NCBI RefSeq assembly: GCF_018614975.1
Contig: NZ_JAGGNR010000021.1
Coordinates: 62,001 to 126,000 of the forward strand
Length of the DNA stretch: 64,000 bases
Source of the DNA: Paenibacillus polymyxa
GTDB lineage: Bacteria > Bacillota > Bacilli > Paenibacillales > Paenibacillaceae
Reading direction: 5' to 3'
Shown: in pieces, positions 27,330-35,476 of the stretch
Position numbering within the stretch: the first letter of the stretch is position 1
How the letters are laid out: each line of letters starts with the position of its first letter
Notes under the pieces: model-generated
What the model was told of the DNA's origin: nothing
The model's database searches: none
The model's input: the letters and a program-made list of their open reading frames with translations, nothing else
Program-made: the position numbers and the translations under genes

Positions 27330-28646
27330 CTACGCGCCTTCTTCTTCAACCAACAGTTCCAGCTTAATCACATTTACTCGGGAAATCCGCTTATGCTCTG
27401 TCTCTTGAATGACAAACACATAACCCCCATACTCAACCGATTGACCGACCTCAGGTGGAATGGCATCTACTCTGGAGTATAGCCACCCCCCGATGGTATC
27501 GTAATCGGCACGATCCATCTCCAGTCCGAATCGTTCACTGACTTCTTCAATCAGCATCATACCATCAATGGAGTATTCCATCTCATCCACTTTTTCAATC
27601 GCAGGACGCTCGTGATCGAATTCATCCTGAATCTCGCCCACGATCTCCTCCATAATATCTTCAAGCGTGACAAGCCCGGAGGTTCCCCCGTATTCATCAA
27701 TCAGAATCGCAATCTGTGTCTTGCTACGTTGCATACGCTTGAGCAGATCACTGATTAATGTTGTATCTGGCACAGCCAGGATGGGCCGGATTACGGAAAT
27801 GGTATCCGTTAGTTGGGATCTCATCAGATCCTTAATGTGAATAAAGCCGATGATATGATCCTTGTCTCCGTTATATACCGGATACCTTGTTCGCATACTT
27901 TCGCTGGCAATCTCCAGATTCTCCAGCATGGACTCATTGGCGTTCAGACAGATCATTTCCGTCCGCGGAATCATAATTTCACGGGCAGTTGTATCCGTAA
28001 AATCAAATATATTATCAACAAGTGCTAATTCAGTGTTATCAATTAAACCGCTCTTATTGCTTTCTTTCATCAGAATGCGTATTTCATCTTCGCTATGTGC
28101 CGAGTCCATCTCCGAAGCTGGTGCCATTCGGAACAGTCTCAACAAGCCGTTAGCCATACCGTTCAGTGCCCAAATGAATGGATACATCAACTTGTAGAAG
28201 AACGTTAGCAAAGCCGCAGACCACAACGTGATCGTCTCAGACTTTCGAATCGCCATCGTTTTGGGAGCAAGTTCTCCCAGTACAATGTGCAAGATCGTAA
28301 TAATTACAAATGCAATGGCAATAGAGATTCCATGAACGTAGACTGGTCCCAGTCCAAATGCGGTAAACACGGGCTCTAACAGATGTGCAATTGCGGGTTC
28401 TCCCAGCCACCCGAGTCCCAGTGAAGCCAAAGTTATACCTAGCTGGCAAGCTGACAGATATGCATCCAGATTACGTACGATATTGGAAGCATAGATGGCA
28501 TTTTTGTTGCCTGTTTCCACCAAAGCCTCAATCCGACTTCCACGAACCTTCACCATCGCGAATTCCGCCGACACAAAGAAACCATTCATTAATACAAGTA
28601 AACCAATGAATACTAAATTTAAAATACTCGGTAAGGGGTCACTCAA
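27330..28646 (-). CDS. HlyC/CorC family transporter-associated membrane protein
   Basis: This 438-aa protein has a DUF21/CNNM transmembrane domain at about 1-190 (SAEFAMVKVRGSRIEALVE), tandem CBS domains at about 215-335 (TAREIMIPRTEMICLNANES; DEYGGTSGLVTLEDIMEEIV) and a C-terminal CorC_HlyC domain to about 430. CBS-CNNM proteins act in magnesium or cobalt efflux/tolerance, with adenine-nucleotide sensing by CBS. The frame starts at TTG 28646 with only a weak AGGA before it. A much better SD serves a short frame just upstream (see 28656-28730), so expression is probably controlled through the leader. Confidence 0.9.
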   Translation of the reverse strand: MSDPLPSILNLVFIGLLVLMNGFFVSAEFAMVKVRGSRIEALVETGNKNAIYASNIVRNLDAYLSACQLGITLASLGLGWLGEPAIAHLLEPVFTAFGLGPVYVHGISIAIAFVIITILHIVLGELAPKTMAIRKSETITLWSAALLTFFYKLMYPFIWALNGMANGLLRLFRMAPASEMDSAHSEDEIRILMKESNKSGLIDNTELALVDNIFDFTDTTAREIMIPRTEMICLNANESMLENLEIASESMRTRYPVYNGDKDHIIGFIHIKDLMRSQLTDTISVIRPILAVPDTTLISDLLKRMQRSKTQIAILIDEYGGTSGLVTLEDIMEEIVGEIQDEFDHERPAIEKVDEMEYSIDGMMLIEEVSERFGLEMDRADYDTIGGWLYSRVDAIPPEVGQSVEYGGYVFVIQETEHKRISRVNVIKLELLVEEEGA

Positions 28647-28655
28647 ATGTTCATC

Positions 28656-28730
28656 CTATTCGCCGTCATTCTTCGGCAAATAGGTCCACCTCCTTCGAAA
28701 ATGTAGGATATTTGCCATTCTGCCGTTCAT
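28656..28730 (-). promoter_or_regulatory. In-frame 24-codon leader ORF ahead of the HlyC/CorC gene
   Basis: A frame of 24 codons begins at ATG 28730 and ends at TAG 28656. It is in frame with the HlyC/CorC gene and separated from its TTG by only three codons after the amber stop. A strong AAGGAGGTGG lies inside it, and a hairpin (CCTATTTGCCG / CGGCGAATAGG) covers its end and the stop. Either a shorter TTG-started peptide (7 codons) uses that SD or it loads ribosomes for reinitiation. Confidence 0.4.
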
Positions 28731-28800
28731 ATGCAGTTTCAACTTCCCAATGCTTCCACCTCCACCTTGTTCTGTCGAATAATTAAGATATGCTTCTTTT

Positions 28801-28828
28801 ATTATATAATTCTACACTACACAGTCAA
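28801..28828 (-). promoter_or_regulatory. Sigma-A-type promoter of the HlyC/CorC gene
   Basis: On the minus strand TTGACT, a 16-bp spacer and TATAAT predict a start near 28793 and an untranslated leader of about 145 nt, long for a simple gene. Confidence 0.65.
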
Positions 28829-28931
28829 TCCGTGTCCTATGACAACGAAATGGCACAAACGCCTTATTTCTTTAACAAAAGTAACGATTACGCTGTTTTT
28901 TTAACATTTCACAAACATTAATCTAAACAAA

Positions 28932-28984
28932 CCAAAGAGAGTATCCTAGCTCATGCTTCCGCATGACTGGATGCCCTCTTTTTT
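28932..28984 (-). terminator. Terminator of the sigma-DUF1835 gene
   Basis: An interrupted stem (AGAG..TATCC..CATG / CATG..GGAT..CTCT) has A/T runs on both sides, directly after the stop at 29018. Confidence 0.65.
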
Positions 28985-29017
28985 CAATACTGTTATTTTC
29001 TTAATTCTATCCGCTAA

Positions 29018-30601
29018 TTACGGTGTCGACTCAACCTCCACTACGGTCTCAGAAACGGTGTTCCAGCGCCACCTGGCTTGTTTCCCGCTTGCGTTATGCA
29101 ATCCACCGATCCAGAATTCATCCTGCTTCAGCAATGCCCAATCGACTTCTCCATTCAACACCTGAATTCCGAGTTCCGTTAGCGACAGGACTCCGTCACG
29201 GAATGTTTCATCATGCTGCTTGAAATTAGGGAAAGTGGTTGCACCGCTCATCTGAAGCAGAGCATGAGGTCCTTCTGTCATCCGCCTCAGATGTGCCCAG
29301 TATTCAAGATCACCCATCCCGAGAATATGCAGCTTGTCCCCTACCTCGCGAAATAATGGATATGGACGCTCAAAACCTGCTCTAATGGTCTCTAGTGTTG
29401 TCTGCTCAATGACCCCCAGACCGTTCGATACAGATGGCAGACGGGACAAATGTGCCTTAAAGGCAGCTTTCGCAAAGGGTAGCGCAGAAGTGTCTGCCTG
29501 CAAGTAATCCAGATGATGCCGGAAATCAGTCGACGTATAGGCTTCCCAGAACTGTGCACCGGCTTGTAACTCGTTTTTCTCAATCACATGCCAACTGCCG
29601 GACAGACGTTCAATCTGTGTAGAGGTGAGCTGTCCCAGTCCTCTAAAGTGCTCAATCTCTGGATACGAGTCAATACAGAGCAGATTCAGCTTCGTATTCT
29701 GGAGCGCTTGTCCTCTGAAATAATGTAACAGATACGATAACATCGTCTGATCATAGAGATCGTATTCGAACCATAAGACAATTTCCTTATATTTTTGAAA
29801 CGAATGCAACTTGCGTTCAAGCTCCTCGATCTGCAAGTATTCCGTCTGCGGAATGCCCAACTGCCGCTCTAACACGGATGCCCGATTCTTTCGATTCTCT
29901 GCACCTTCCATATCTTTGGCTACCGGGCCGAACGTGTACAACTCTCTCCATACGAGGATGTCTCCCTCAATTCCACTCTCTCTTAAACGATTGGCTGCGT
30001 GATCCCCATTCATAATGTGTAACAAGCCTTTTCCCCCTTCATACAAGTCACTGAACACAGAGACCAGATCCCTTACTGGCATAGAACGCTTGAGTTTGGA
30101 TCGGGCATCGAACAGTCTTTTCTTTAATGCAGGTACCTTGACCCCGAGGAAATCCGATATTTCCTTGAGCGAGTATCCTTCCAAATAAAACAGTTCAACA
30201 GCAATCCGCATTGATGATGGCAGTATTACAATAGAATCACGCAGTGTACGATGCATTTCGTTTTGCACCGCTTGTTTTTCCGGATTATGCCCCTGATCCT
30301 CTTCATGGAATACATGCTCCAACTCCTGAACTGGAATCATGGTATGCTGCTTACGTCGTAGCCAGCGATAACACTGCCTCTCCACGATCACCTTGAACCA
30401 CCCGGGAAAAGCCTCCGAGTCCTCCAGCTTGGACAGATTGCCAAAGGCTTCAGTAAATGCCTCCTGTACGACATCTTCAGCCCAAAATGTATCTCCTAAA
30501 CGATTGTAGGCAACAGCAAGAGCCATCCCGCGATATTGAGACATCAGTTGTGCGTAAGCTTCGGTTTCGCCCTTCATCGCTCCTTCAATCCATGAATTCA
30601 A
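29018..30601 (-). CDS. Sigma-70 family factor fused to a DUF1835-like domain
   Basis: In this 527-aa protein, residues 1-165 form a complete ECF-like sigma factor: region 2 (AEDVVQEAFTEAFGNLSKLE, WFKVIVERQCYRWLRR) and region 4 (YSLKEISDFLGVKVPALKKR). From about residue 190 it continues as a DUF1835-type domain (LLHIMNGDHAANRLRESGIE, then ILVWRELYTFGPV) and a C-terminal extension with LHILGMGDLEYWAHLRRM. DUF1835 proteins are usually stand-alone and of unknown function. TTG 30601 follows AGGGAG by nine bases. No anti-sigma gene is adjacent, so the fused domain may regulate the sigma part. Confidence 0.85.
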   Translation of the reverse strand: MNSWIEGAMKGETEAYAQLMSQYRGMALAVAYNRLGDTFWAEDVVQEAFTEAFGNLSKLEDSEAFPGWFKVIVERQCYRWLRRKQHTMIPVQELEHVFHEEDQGHNPEKQAVQNEMHRTLRDSIVILPSSMRIAVELFYLEGYSLKEISDFLGVKVPALKKRLFDARSKLKRSMPVRDLVSVFSDLYEGGKGLLHIMNGDHAANRLRESGIEGDILVWRELYTFGPVAKDMEGAENRKNRASVLERQLGIPQTEYLQIEELERKLHSFQKYKEIVLWFEYDLYDQTMLSYLLHYFRGQALQNTKLNLLCIDSYPEIEHFRGLGQLTSTQIERLSGSWHVIEKNELQAGAQFWEAYTSTDFRHHLDYLQADTSALPFAKAAFKAHLSRLPSVSNGLGVIEQTTLETIRAGFERPYPLFREVGDKLHILGMGDLEYWAHLRRMTEGPHALLQMSGATTFPNFKQHDETFRDGVLSLTELGIQVLNGEVDWALLKQDEFWIGGLHNASGKQARWRWNTVSETVVEVESTP

Positions 30602-30722
30602 TGCTATAGACTCCCTTCATATAAGCATGCTGCTTGTTCTATTCATGTATAAGTGCCATGTTATCACCAAAAGGTTACGTATGACTCTAAACCTATAGTA
30701 ATCTTCGTATATATGTTTATGT

Positions 30723-30766
30723 AAAAAGCTGTCCTGTCTGCGGATTACCTCCACATTCAGGACAGC
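30723..30766 (-). terminator. Terminator of cwlJ-gerQ
   Basis: On the minus strand GCTGTCCTG and CAGGACAGC enclose a 21-nt loop and are followed by TTTTT, about 60 bp after gerQ. Confidence 0.75.
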
Positions 30767-30825
30767 GAAGTAAATCAGTATGTGTTAGACATGTCAGTTA
30801 TCAATCCAAATGATGAGGCGCCAGA

Positions 30826-31341
30826 TCATCTGCTTGGGGCTTGTGGGTAATTGCCTACCACTCCCGGATATTGATACAACAACGGCTCATCAAATGTAGC
30901 ATAGTCGAAGTTGACCATCAACAGCATGATCCGTCTTCCTGTCTTCGGGTCACTGATGATAATATGGTCACGGCCGGCTGCTTCAATGACACCTTGGAAT
31001 ATGCGAGCGTTCCATTCTTTGTTGCCTTCATATGTCATGTAGAATGTACCGAATTTACCAAGATTCAGACGTAAAATATTCTCAATGTATGACTGCTCAA
31101 ACTGTGGAGCCGTTGTTGTAATCACTGCACCTGTTGGTGTCATTGGGCTTCCACTGGATACGAGTGGGGGTACACTTGTGGAGCTTGGTGATACCATCCC
31201 TGGCGTTGGTGACATGGCAGGCATTCCGTTGCCTATTTTGTAAGACGTACCTTGAACCTGAGAATTGGCTTGTTGACCCAACACGGAATTCGCTTGCTGA
31301 CCCAGTGTTTGAGTTGTTGGTTGATAAGGCTGATTAATCAT
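30826..31341 (-). CDS. gerQ: Spore coat/cortex-lysis protein GerQ
   Basis: The 171-aa protein has a low-complexity N-terminal half rich in Gln, Pro, Ser and Thr (QANSVLGQQANSQVQG), followed by the conserved GerQ core (QSYIENILRLNLGKFGTFYM, FQGVIEAAGRDHIIISDP, MVNFDYATFDEPLLY). GerQ is a coat protein cross-linked by transglutaminase and needed for CwlJ to assemble in spores. The start at 31341 follows GGGAGG. It is encoded 18 bp after cwlJ, so both should be made together in the mother cell. Confidence 0.92.
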   Translation of the reverse strand: MINQPYQPTTQTLGQQANSVLGQQANSQVQGTSYKIGNGMPAMSPTPGMVSPSSTSVPPLVSSGSPMTPTGAVITTTAPQFEQSYIENILRLNLGKFGTFYMTYEGNKEWNARIFQGVIEAAGRDHIIISDPKTGRRIMLLMVNFDYATFDEPLLYQYPGVVGNYPQAPSR

Positions 31342-31359
31342 TGTGATTCCTCCCAAAAT

Positions 31360-31782
31360 TTAATATACTTCCGGACAGTCTTCGCCTGAAGGACTGAAGA
31401 AACAATGCGCTTTGAAACGTCCTGTATTTTGCTGGTCATACCACGTTGCCGGACACTCGGCCACAGGTCGGAAGAACCACAATGAATTGCTGGCAGGCCA
31501 GAAGCGCTCTCCATTGATCACCCGTTGTGCGAGACGAATCTCGGACTGTCTTGCCCGTTGGTAAAAGTACCCCTTCTGTGTTGACTCGTAGCCTCCTGGA
31601 TTCTGGAATACCATACGATTGATATCGCGAATATCCTTAAAATCCAGACAATCCACCAGCACCCGGTTCACACTTACATTGCCCACAAGCAACATACCCT
31701 GTTCGCCGTCACCTTCAGCCTCTGCCCTCATGAGTCTAGCCAGCAGCTTGACGTCCTCTGAGTTGGCTTTAATAACAGCCAT
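31360..31782 (-). CDS. cwlJ: Spore cortex-lytic enzyme CwlJ
   Basis: This 140-aa hydrolase_2/SleB-type enzyme opens MAVIKANSEDVKLLARLMRA and has the catalytic Glu in MRAEAEGDGEQGMLLVGNV and the Asn/Phe-rich core FQNPGGYESTQKGYFYQRA. CwlJ degrades cortex peptidoglycan during germination, in response to calcium dipicolinate. The frame opens at 31983, but GGGAGGAAA before 31782 and the family's usual length (about 140 residues) fix the start. It carries no signal peptide, as expected for CwlJ rather than SleB. Confidence 0.92.
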   Translation of the reverse strand: MAVIKANSEDVKLLARLMRAEAEGDGEQGMLLVGNVSVNRVLVDCLDFKDIRDINRMVFQNPGGYESTQKGYFYQRARQSEIRLAQRVINGERFWPASNSLWFFRPVAECPATWYDQQNTGRFKAHCFFSPSGEDCPEVY

Positions 31783-31873
31783 AGTCTGTTTCCTCCCTTG
31801 TTTCAGCTGTTCATCACCGTACATCCTATTGTGCAGGAGCCCATTCGGTGACACGATTCCATCTTTTTTCCAT

Positions 31874-31911
31874 AAAAAAAAGCCCGGAACCTCACCCAAG
31901 GTGAAGTCCCG
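31874..31911 (-). terminator. Terminator of the tandem TIM-barrel gene
   Basis: On the minus strand GGGACTTCACC / GGTGAGGTTCC and the following GGGC end in eight T, between the stop at 31943 and the cwlJ start. Confidence 0.8.
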
Positions 31912-31942
31912 AAGCAACTCGTTTCTTATAATACTCTCCTGT

Positions 31943-33688
31943 TTAAGGCTTGGCTTCAATCCAATAATCATAGGCATGAACAATGTTGCCTTGGTAAGCC
32001 TGATGTTCGGTCAGCAGATCCGGAAGCTTGGCAAGCTGAAGTTCCATCTCCTCTGCCCCTTTTTCATAAAAAGAAATATGAGGGCCTTCGTGGTTCTGCT
32101 TCATTTCTACCGAAATCAATATCCTTTTTCCCAAACGATCCGCGATCTCCATCTCCTGACTCACAACAGCAGCAATCCCATTGGAACCTTCGGCGTTGTT
32201 ACGGAAAGCCATCAGCGATACATGATCGAGTGTACGGATCATAAATTCAGTCACAGATGTATCCTTTCCTGGCAACGCGAAGCTATCCAGCCATACAGCA
32301 AGGTCTGCGCTTGTTTCGAGATCACTGTCCTTCTTCGTTTCTTCCTGGAAAAATGTAATGTTGGCAGCCCATTCCGTCAACAGGGTGTCCCGATTATTCT
32401 CCCATTCTGGCAATGTGTAAGGCTCAATATCCAGATGGATGCCTTCAAATCGTTCATCCGGCTCGGATTCAGCATTATAGTTTTTCACATAATCAATCAA
32501 ACGCTTAATGCGTGGACGATTCTCCTTCTTGCCCCAGATCGGGTGTCCACCCATTGCATGGATCTCAATGCCCTGCGCTTGTGCGCGTTTCACAAAACTG
32601 CGGTAACTGGAATAGGGTTGATCCAGATCTAACCGAACATACAACCAGTTAATATTCTGCTCTCTAGCAAACGCTAGTATGTGCTCTCCCCCATCATTCG
32701 TCACCTGAGAGGCCTCCCAGATATACGTTCCCCGAATCTCTTGCGGATTGGATGGAATCTCCGGTGATGGCAGTTCTGACGGCTCCAGTTGTCCCCAGTA
32801 TACAATGTCATGTACAGCAGAACCGGCGTAAGAAGTATGTTCACTGAATGCGGAGGCAACTTCTTCAATAACGCTTTCCAGTTGGGTTGCACCTTTACCA
32901 GCAAATGTTGTGAATTCCTCGCCAGGCATTGGTTTGGTGTTCAGCCCAACGGTGACACTCACATTGCTGGCGTCAGCCCAGTTCATTTCCTGTTCAATTA
33001 AACGTATAATACCATTGTTCCCTTGCGCGTTATCACGGTAAGCGAGTAAAGTGACATGCTCCACTCGTTCAATGAACCAACGTGACAATGGTTCGTTATC
33101 TGCATCCTCCGAAACTCTATTCCCTGTGATGGTATAGGAATCCAGCCAAAATGGCAGGTCAATATTCACGGCAACCGCGCCATCCTGTCTCACTTGCTCA
33201 AATAACAGGTTCATATTGGCCACCCAGGATTGTACCAGTGGCTTGGCATCTTCTTGCCAAGCTGGTAACACATAGGGCTTGATATCCAGATGTATGGCAT
33301 CAAATTGCTCGTTGGGCTCAGCAGCTCGATTGTAGTCACTTACCCACGACGCTAATCTGATCATGGGACCTTCACGGCCACTGAGTGCCCAGTATGGATC
33401 GCCTCCCAGCGCTTCAACCGCAATACCCGCACGGCTTGCTTTGGCTATAAACGTCTGGTATACCTCCTTGGACAGCGTTATGTCTACATTCACGTACAGC
33501 CTGTTTATCTTATGTTTAGCTGCATTGGCCAACAGCTCATCTCCGTTGCTAACAGACTGTGCCTGCCATACCCAGGCCGCCCGTATATCTGCGCCGTCAG
33601 CTTCAGCAGGTGACTCGTTCCCTATCATTATCATCCCTCCGATCAGCAGTAACAGCCAAAATACCTTCCGGGATTGTTTCCCGAACAT
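31943..33688 (-). CDS. Secreted tandem-repeat TIM-barrel (glycoside-hydrolase-like) protein
   Basis: This 581-aa protein has an N-terminal signal sequence (VFWLLLLIGGMIMIGN) and two co-linear barrel domains, about 35-305 and 318-580. Shared segments are AWVWQAQSVSNGDELL against TYIWEASQVTNDGGEHIL, EALGGDPYWALSGRE against HAMGGHPIWGKKENR, and LLAYRDNAQGNNGI against LMAFRNNAEGSNGI. The strand-end motif is DIE (420-422) in domain 2 but DIK (135-137) in domain 1, suggesting that only the second domain keeps an acid at that place. GGAGGGAG precedes the ATG. Function unknown; glycan binding or cleavage is an inference. Confidence 0.75.
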   Translation of the reverse strand: MFGKQSRKVFWLLLLIGGMIMIGNESPAEADGADIRAAWVWQAQSVSNGDELLANAAKHKINRLYVNVDITLSKEVYQTFIAKASRAGIAVEALGGDPYWALSGREGPMIRLASWVSDYNRAAEPNEQFDAIHLDIKPYVLPAWQEDAKPLVQSWVANMNLLFEQVRQDGAVAVNIDLPFWLDSYTITGNRVSEDADNEPLSRWFIERVEHVTLLAYRDNAQGNNGIIRLIEQEMNWADASNVSVTVGLNTKPMPGEEFTTFAGKGATQLESVIEEVASAFSEHTSYAGSAVHDIVYWGQLEPSELPSPEIPSNPQEIRGTYIWEASQVTNDGGEHILAFAREQNINWLYVRLDLDQPYSSYRSFVKRAQAQGIEIHAMGGHPIWGKKENRPRIKRLIDYVKNYNAESEPDERFEGIHLDIEPYTLPEWENNRDTLLTEWAANITFFQEETKKDSDLETSADLAVWLDSFALPGKDTSVTEFMIRTLDHVSLMAFRNNAEGSNGIAAVVSQEMEIADRLGKRILISVEMKQNHEGPHISFYEKGAEEMELQLAKLPDLLTEHQAYQGNIVHAYDYWIEAKP

Positions 33689-33754
33689 ATACTCCCTCCA
33701 TTCCTCTACTGTTGTAAAATCACATTTATTATAGCAACCGAGTTATTAAAAACA

Positions 33755-33785
33755 AATAAGCCCAAGTGCTTAACTTGGGCTTATT
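33755..33785. terminator. Bidirectional terminator
   Basis: The perfect 13-bp stem AATAAGCCCAAGT / ACTTGGGCTTATT with a 5-nt loop lies between the SDR stop (33833) and the TIM-barrel gene start, so it should end the SDR transcript. Confidence 0.85.
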
Positions 33786-33832
33786 ACTCTTAAGTTGGGA
33801 CAGCTTAGGGCTCGCCCGGCTCGATCCCGGTT

Positions 33833-34582
33833 CTAGTCCTCATATATCATTTTTCGGGTCATGCCTCCATCAATAACGAGGTTGGTCCCTGTGACAAAGG
33901 TATTGCTTGGGTCAGATAAATATAGACAAGCACGGGAGATATCCGAAGGAACACCCACACGACCGGAGGGATGCTGTTCATGATCCTCCTTTTTCAATTT
34001 ATCCACGTCACCCGTCTCAATCCATCCCGGACTGATACAATTGACCCGAATTTGGTCTTTGCCCAGTGAGACTGCCAGCGCATGCGTCAGAGCCACAATT
34101 GCCCCTTTGGAGGCAGCATAGGCTTCGGTATCCGGCTCAGACATTAGTGCACGGGTAGAAGCCATGTTGATAATGGCACCCCCGTGTTCATTGCCTTTCA
34201 TATGTTTGGCTGCTTCACGACTCGCCAAAAAGCAACTTCTTACGTTGGTATTGAGTACATCGTCCCATTCTTCCAGTGTTAACTCATAGGGTGATTTCCA
34301 TTTGGTGAGTCCTGCATTATTCACCAAAACATCAATTTGCTTGAATTCTTCCACGGTTGTAAGAAAAAGATTCGTAATATCCTGCTCGCTCCGAACATCA
34401 CATTGAACAAAGATGGCTTCTCCTCCTTCATTACGAATGGAAGCTGCGGCTGCGGCACCCTCGGCTTCCTTATGGTCAGCAAGTACAACTTTGGCTCCAG
34501 CGACTGCATAAGCCTCAGCCACACTTCGTCCTATTCCCTGAGCCGCGCCGGTTACAACAACGACCTGATCTGTAAATGACAT
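33833..34582 (-). CDS. Short-chain dehydrogenase/reductase
   Basis: This 249-aa classical SDR has the cofactor motif TGAAQGIG near residue 11, NNAGL near 90, the catalytic Ser in INMASTRAL and the YAASKGA Tyr/Lys pair near 153-157. The basic or acidic residue deciding NADP or NAD is in VVLADHKEAEG (Asp after the second strand), which favours NAD. Start 34582 is preferred to 34588 because the SD GAGGAGG is only two bases from the latter. The substrate cannot be named. Confidence 0.88.
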   Translation of the reverse strand: MSFTDQVVVVTGAAQGIGRSVAEAYAVAGAKVVLADHKEAEGAAAAASIRNEGGEAIFVQCDVRSEQDITNLFLTTVEEFKQIDVLVNNAGLTKWKSPYELTLEEWDDVLNTNVRSCFLASREAAKHMKGNEHGGAIINMASTRALMSEPDTEAYAASKGAIVALTHALAVSLGKDQIRVNCISPGWIETGDVDKLKKEDHEQHPSGRVGVPSDISRACLYLSDPSNTFVTGTNLVIDGGMTRKMIYED

Positions 34583-34691
34583 ATTCATTGCCTCCTCTAT
34601 TGTAATGATCCTTCGATCATAATCTCATTAAGCCTCTTCTTATATAAAAACACGTTAGCCCCATTAAGAAACGCTTGTCCAGCAAATAATC

Positions 34692-34722
34692 AAAAAAAGC
34701 TCACGCCATCCTGGCGCAAGCT
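34692..34722 (-). terminator. Terminator of the DUF2500 gene
   Basis: On the minus strand GCTtgCGCCa..TGGCGtgAGC is followed by seven T, directly after the stop at 34730. Confidence 0.8.
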
Positions 34723-34729
34723 GCTCAGT

Positions 34730-35125
34730 TTAACCACGCAGGCGTTCAGAATATACGCGATTATATCGCTCGAAGCCTACATAACGTGTTCCTTTGAAAG
34801 AGAGCCGTCCTTCATCTCCCTCAGCGCACAAACCATACTCTTCGCCATTGACTTTGAATTCAAGCCGATCTCCACTTTCTACTTCAAAGGTGACGTAGTA
34901 TAACGTTCGTGCTGTACTGCCCGGTTCAGCAGATTGCGACTGACTCATCTTCATCCGTCTGCTGGTGATTCGTGAAGGCACGGTCAATAGTGGCTCCGAG
35001 TTGTTGCGTCCCCACCTCCATACCTCTTTTCCCATCGACAGAAGGACTATACCTATAATCAGAACAAATACAACCGGAAAGACGGTTCCAAACAAATCAA
35101 ACATCCAGGATGATTCAATGCCCAT
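34730..35125 (-). CDS. DUF2500 family membrane-anchored protein
   Basis: This 131-aa protein has one N-terminal membrane helix (FGTVFPVVFVLIIGIVLLSM) and a soluble domain with TARTLYYVTFEVESGDRLEF and EEYGLCAEGDEGRLSFKGTR, the pattern of DUF2500. Family function is unknown. The start 35125 follows GGAGGGAG; the ATG at 35143 lacks an SD. It is monocistronic with its own terminator. Confidence 0.82.
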   Translation of the reverse strand: MGIESSWMFDLFGTVFPVVFVLIIGIVLLSMGKEVWRWGRNNSEPLLTVPSRITSRRMKMSQSQSAEPGSTARTLYYVTFEVESGDRLEFKVNGEEYGLCAEGDEGRLSFKGTRYVGFERYNRVYSERLRG

Positions 35126-35476
35126 GTCTCTCCCTCCGTTCATACAACTTAGGACAGCCGGAGTCTTGACCCGTCTCCTGTAATGTATATGCGGACGGAC
35201 ACGGAACTTGTTAATTCAATTAAATAATTGAGCAATAAAATCAAAGAATTAGTAAATGAATACGGCAAGCTTCATTGAATGACGCTTGTCCGCTATCGAA
35301 ACATTGCTGATAATATTTCTGTCATCATATATAACCAAACTATGTACAACATCAGCTCCAACTGAGATAACAGCCCTGAGTAAAGGACTGCTACCTCAGT
35401 TCAAGCAAACCCATGTTACCGTTGTGGATGCATATTTAATAAAGCTGAGGAAAATTAGCCTAGCCTGTTAACGGAT
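35126..35476. other. Intergenic region upstream of the DUF2500 gene
   Basis: This 350-bp AT-rich stretch has no convincing gene. An imperfect inverted repeat at 35359-35403 (AACTGAG...CTCAGTT arms) could end the collagen-like gene transcript but lacks a T-run. The 61-codon open frame at 35286-35471 has no SD and was not accepted. Confidence 0.4.

Noticed and set aside
30690..30720. TTATGTAAA-containing stretch near 30717 considered as a third dif-like site
   Set aside because: The 6-bp centre and the second arm do not fit an 11-6-11 layout, no recombinase gene is adjacent, and it abuts the gerQ terminator.
30725..30830. Plus-strand reading with SCPVCG suggesting a small zinc-ribbon peptide
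   Set aside because: The Cys codons fall within the terminator stem and loop, and there is no start codon with an SD.
35286..35471. 61-codon plus-strand frame between the DUF2500 and collagen-like genes
   Set aside because: No ribosome binding site and no family resemblance; probably chance in AT-rich DNA.
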